A stretch of 9,093 bases of DNA from NCBI GenBank assembly GCA_947373615.1, contig CANBYN010000063.1, forward strand, positions 1-9,093, read 5' to 3'. The position numbers and the translations under genes are program-made. Within the stretch, counting starts at the first letter, position 1, and each line of letters starts with the position of its first letter. A model generated the notes under the pieces. That model saw only the letters and a list, made by a program, of their open reading frames with translations. It had not been told where the DNA came from and made no database searches. Origin of the DNA: Burkholderiaceae bacterium. Its GTDB lineage: Bacteria > Pseudomonadota > Gammaproteobacteria > Burkholderiales > Burkholderiaceae. This document shows, one piece after another, positions 6,693-9,093 of this stretch.

Positions 6693-7463
6693 ATGAATTA
6701 CAAGCCAACCGACACCCCAACCAGCAAATGCTCAGTCTGTGTACTGGGCCAGTTCTGTCTTCCTGTGGGTTTAAGTACTAGCGACATCCTCAAAGTAGAT
6801 TCTTTAGTCAAAGAGCGTGTCCACCTACAAAAAGGTGAAAGCCTCTATCGGCATGGGGATCCACTCAGCTCGGTATACAGCGTACGCTTTGGAACTTTGA
6901 AAACGGAATACTGCCTGCAAGATGGTCGCCAACAAGTCATTGGCTTTCATCTTCCTGGTGAAATTTTGGGGCTTGATGGCATCGGCGATGGTCACTATCA
7001 ATCAGATGCAATAGCATTAGAAGAAAGTGAAGTTTGCATTATTCGCTATGAGGCTTTTGAAGATTTGGCTCGTCAGATTCCTATATTGCAAAATCAATTT
7101 CATAAGATCATGAGTCGCGAACTGACCCAGGATCAACGTCACCTACTCTCTCTAGGCACGATGCGCGCCGAAGAAAGGTTAGCGTCATTTTTACTTAGCC
7201 TATCGCAACGCTTGGCAGCACGTGGGTATCTCAATAATGAATTTGACTTGCGTATGAGTCGGGTTGAAATTGGAAGCTATTTAGGCATTCAGATTGAGAC
7301 CGTAAGTCGCATGCTCTCACGCTTTGCTGAATCAGGACTGATTCAAATTAAACAACGTCATATTAAGTTAGTTGATATGAATGGGCTTTACGAACTAGCC
7401 GGCGTTCCAAATCCAGATAGAACTGCCTGCGTCAGCACAGATACCCCTCTTAAGCAGGGTTAA
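6693..7463 (+). CDS. fnr: Oxygen-sensing transcriptional regulator FNR
   Basis: A 256-aa Crp/Fnr family regulator. C13, C16, C22 and C115 match the four [4Fe-4S] ligands of E. coli FNR (C20, C23, C29, C122) with a constant offset of 7, so it should sense oxygen by cluster loss. A cyclic-nucleotide-type beta-barrel covers about 30-130 with FHLPGE (85-90), then a dimerisation helix to about 165. The C-terminal helix-turn-helix has E202, S205 and R206 (IETVSR), the residues that read TTGAT-N4-ATCAA in E. coli FNR. The C-terminus has an extra tail of about 20 residues with a fifth Cys (C246). No strong ribosome site precedes the ATG. It converges on the cco-associated genes, which such regulators usually activate at low oxygen. 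Its stop overlaps the stop of the 86-aa gene opposite. Confidence 0.95.
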   Translation: MNYKPTDTPTSKCSVCVLGQFCLPVGLSTSDILKVDSLVKERVHLQKGESLYRHGDPLSSVYSVRFGTLKTEYCLQDGRQQVIGFHLPGEILGLDGIGDGHYQSDAIALEESEVCIIRYEAFEDLARQIPILQNQFHKIMSRELTQDQRHLLSLGTMRAEERLASFLLSLSQRLAARGYLNNEFDLRMSRVEIGSYLGIQIETVSRMLSRFAESGLIQIKQRHIKLVDMNGLYELAGVPNPDRTACVSTDTPLKQG

Positions 7464-7720
7464 AGTAATCCACGGTCAATATCCTTGCTATCTGGCGACC
7501 CAATGCCGGGCAGGATATAAGCAGTAAGTGCACTCGAGACAGCACAGAATGTCCAAATCACAAAAAACCCAATGGTATAGATGCCTTCATCAGAAATATC
7601 GGGGTGATAACCAAAAAACAAAAGGTCATCTGGGTGGACTACAGTAAATAACAGGCCCTCTGCCATTCCTGCCACCAAAAATGATGGCCATAATATCCAG
7701 ATCAGAAGGCGGTATTTCAT
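7460..7720 (-). CDS. Small two-helix membrane protein of the cco cluster
   Basis: I do not recognise a named family. The 86-aa product has two predicted membrane helices, about residues 5-28 and 48-70, joined by an acidic loop (HPDDLLFFGYHPDISDEG) and followed by a charged tail. Helix 1 contains an acidic residue, E21. It overlaps the end of the FixH-like gene by four bases in an ATGA arrangement (7717-7720), so it is almost certainly translated as part of that operon. It is the last visible gene of the ccoG-fixH unit, which suggests a role in cbb3 oxidase assembly or stability; this is inferred from position alone. Its stop overlaps the stop of convergent fnr within TTAA at 7460-7463. Confidence 0.78.
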   Translation of the reverse strand: MKYRLLIWILWPSFLVAGMAEGLLFTVVHPDDLLFFGYHPDISDEGIYTIGFFVIWTFCAVSSALTAYILPGIGSPDSKDIDRGLL

Positions 7721-7920
7721 TTGCTAGCCTGCGTATCTTTGAGTTGCTCGACCTTTAATCCTTGCTTTACAACGCCATCATGTAATGGCTTATCGGGATG
7801 CATATTGATCGCCAGCCAAATAGTGATAGCGCAGCCAATCATCGCGATTGCTGGTCCACTAATTAACAACCAAGGCCATAACTGTTTCCACCAAGGTTTA
7901 AATGTTTGTTGTTCTGTCAT
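7717..7920 (-). CDS. Short FixH (CcoH-like) family protein
   Basis: A 67-aa protein with one membrane helix at about residues 16-38, after PWWKQLWPW and SGPAIAM. It resembles the N-terminal part of FixH, including the conserved turn before KQGL (HDGVVKQGL, 47-55). FixH/CcoH is an inner-membrane protein needed for cbb3 oxidase assembly, usually about 150-170 aa with a periplasmic domain. Here the frame stops soon after the helix, so it is a short form; no frameshift is needed to explain the end. The ATG at 7920 is chosen over the one at 7935 because GGAG precedes it. It lies 26 bp after ccoG and overlaps the next gene by four bases. Confidence 0.78.
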   Translation of the reverse strand: MTEQQTFKPWWKQLWPWLLISGPAIAMIGCAITIWLAINMHPDKPLHDGVVKQGLKVEQLKDTQASK

Positions 7921-7929
7921 TTGAATGAT

Positions 7930-7933
7930 CTCC
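7930..7933 (-). promoter_or_regulatory. Ribosome binding site that sets the FixH start
   Basis: The minus strand reads GGAG nine bases before the ATG ending at 7918. These bases fall inside the coding region of the longer alternative starting at 7935, which has no ribosome site of its own, so the shorter start is favoured. Confidence 0.5.
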
Positions 7934-7946
7934 ATCGCTTGCCGGA

Positions 7947-9093
7947 TTAACGCGGAATAATAAAGGTTGATTTTTCATCACGGGCTCTCGTTACCATCTG
8001 ATTACCAATTAACTCATCAGCCGTAACTTCAAAGTGAATTGGGTAATTACCCGGCTGATTGACTCCAATATCGGTACTCACCTTCATCGGAATTAGCTGA
8101 TTACTTGCTGGCGCCACTTCAATTACAGTAATTTCTTTGCCTTGAGAATTTAAAACTTTCAAATTTTCTAAGCCAGTCGCCTTAACTTGAACCTTCATCG
8201 GATGTTCAGATGCATTCATGATCTGAATTCGATAGATATTTTCGAGTCTAACACCCTCAACCTCGCGTGCTAGAGCACCACGATCACGCATGACATCGAC
8301 CCTCAAAGGATTTCGTGTTGCCAAGGAAAACAAGAAAGCGGAGGTTAAAACCGTGATGAAGGTCGTATAGATAATCACCCTGGGGCGCAAAATATGTCTA
8401 ATAGCGTTTTGGTTGGATTCTTTATCCTCAATCGCGCGTTCTGTTGTGTAGCGAATCAATCCTTTGGGATAATTCACTTTTTCCATCACTTGGTTACATG
8501 CATCTATACAAGCGCCGCAACCAATACACATGTATTGCATGCCATCACGAATATCAATCCCTGTTGGGCAAACCTGTACGCAAATACTACAATCCACACA
8601 GTCACCCAAACCTAATGAAGTATGGTCAGCGGATTTACTGCGGCTACCTCTAGGCTCACCACGAACTTTGTCATAGGTGACTAAGAAGGTATCCTTGTCG
8701 ACCATCACACTTTGAAAGCGTGCATATGGGCACATATATTTACAAACTTGTTCACGCATAAAACCCGCGTTACCCCAAGTTGCAAAACTGTAGAAACCAA
8801 GCCAAAAAATCTGCCACGGACCAAGAGACAAATTTAGGATCGCGGCTCCCAACGTTTCAATCGGCGTGAAATACCCAATAAAGGTAAAGCCCGTCCAGAA
8901 CGCCACTGCAATCCAAAGAAAATGTTTTGTAACTTTAAGGCGCCATTTTTTAACGCTCCATGGCCACTCTTCTCCATCCAAACGAATACGTGCAAATCGG
9001 TCACCCTCAACCTTGCGCTCAATCCACATAAAGATTTCGGTATAGACCGTTTGTGGACAGGCATAGCCGCAAAACACACGGCCAGCCACTGCT
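7947..9093 (-). CDS. ccoG: Cytochrome c oxidase accessory protein CcoG (partial, 5' end missing)
   Basis: An inner-membrane iron-sulfur protein of the CcoG/FixG/RdxA family; family members reduce Cu2+ to Cu+ for insertion into cbb3 oxidase. The frame runs off the window edge: the codon at 9089 is an internal Val before AGRVFCGYACPQT, so roughly the first 80-100 residues are missing. Counting from that Val as 1, the fragment shows CGYAC (C7, C11), VCKYMC (C116, C120), membrane segments near 55-73, 88-104 and 237-256, and two full [4Fe-4S] ferredoxin motifs (C164, C167, C170, C174 and C188, C191, C194, C198). A C-terminal Ig-like FixG_C domain spans about 265-378. All expected cysteines in the visible part are present. 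It heads the ccoG-fixH-small protein unit; ccoNOP would be expected beyond the edge. Confidence 0.96.
   Translation of the reverse strand, partial: AVAGRVFCGYACPQTVYTEIFMWIERKVEGDRFARIRLDGEEWPWSVKKWRLKVTKHFLWIAVAFWTGFTFIGYFTPIETLGAAILNLSLGPWQIFWLGFYSFATWGNAGFMREQVCKYMCPYARFQSVMVDKDTFLVTYDKVRGEPRGSRSKSADHTSLGLGDCVDCSICVQVCPTGIDIRDGMQYMCIGCGACIDACNQVMEKVNYPKGLIRYTTERAIEDKESNQNAIRHILRPRVIIYTTFITVLTSAFLFSLATRNPLRVDVMRDRGALAREVEGVRLENIYRIQIMNASEHPMKVQVKATGLENLKVLNSQGKEITVIEVAPASNQLIPMKVSTDIGVNQPGNYPIHFEVTADELIGNQMVTRARDEKSTFIIPR

Noticed and set aside
6970..6990. TTGAT-like FNR half-site
   Set aside because: It lies inside the fnr coding region and the second half-site does not match ATCAA.
8394..8653. 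Two plus-strand frames opposite the ferredoxin region of ccoG
   Set aside because: Their Cys- and His-rich look comes from the antisense of the CcoG cluster motifs.

Overview
The window reads as an ordinary chromosomal stretch from a betaproteobacterium. The gene set, moderate GC content and cbb3-oxidase assembly neighbourhood fit a Burkholderiaceae member such as Polynucleobacter. That placement is inferred from protein character and gene order; no search was run. There is no tRNA, rRNA, CRISPR array, insertion sequence or phage gene.

Layout. (1) Bases 1-269 are the C-terminal end of a membrane protein, probably a fused TRAP transporter permease. It is followed by a perfect 17-bp hairpin terminator that faces a converging gene. 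(2) Bases 367-1500 (minus) encode an enolase-superfamily enzyme with every catalytic residue of the mandelate racemase subgroup. (3) Bases 1501-1778 are non-coding and lie between divergent genes. (4) Bases 1779-3227 (plus) encode a secreted M23 peptidase with an intact LytM active site, ending at a strong terminator. (5) A UspA protein (3298-3738, minus) diverges from a DUF2177 membrane protein (TTG start, 3827), which lies 30 bp ahead of a SulP anion transporter with a STAS domain. (6) The right half is cbb3-type cytochrome oxidase assembly and regulation. On the minus strand ccoG (cut by the window edge), a short FixH protein and an 86-aa membrane protein form a tight unit. It converges on an fnr gene with all four iron-sulfur cysteines. 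Upstream of fnr, pointing away, is a TauE/SafE-like (DsbD_2/UreH-type) membrane protein of a kind often found with cbb3 oxidase genes.

How they fit. CcoG is a cupric reductase and FixH a maturation protein for cbb3 oxidase. The TauE/SafE-like protein carries Cys motifs suited to metal or thiol handling. FNR is the usual oxygen sensor controlling such operons. The left half looks like catabolism, cell wall and stress genes with no obvious shared job.

I found no clearly new system. The most open questions are the 86-aa membrane protein in the cco unit, the DUF2177-SulP pairing, the substrate of the racemase-type enzyme, and several unusual starts and overlaps.
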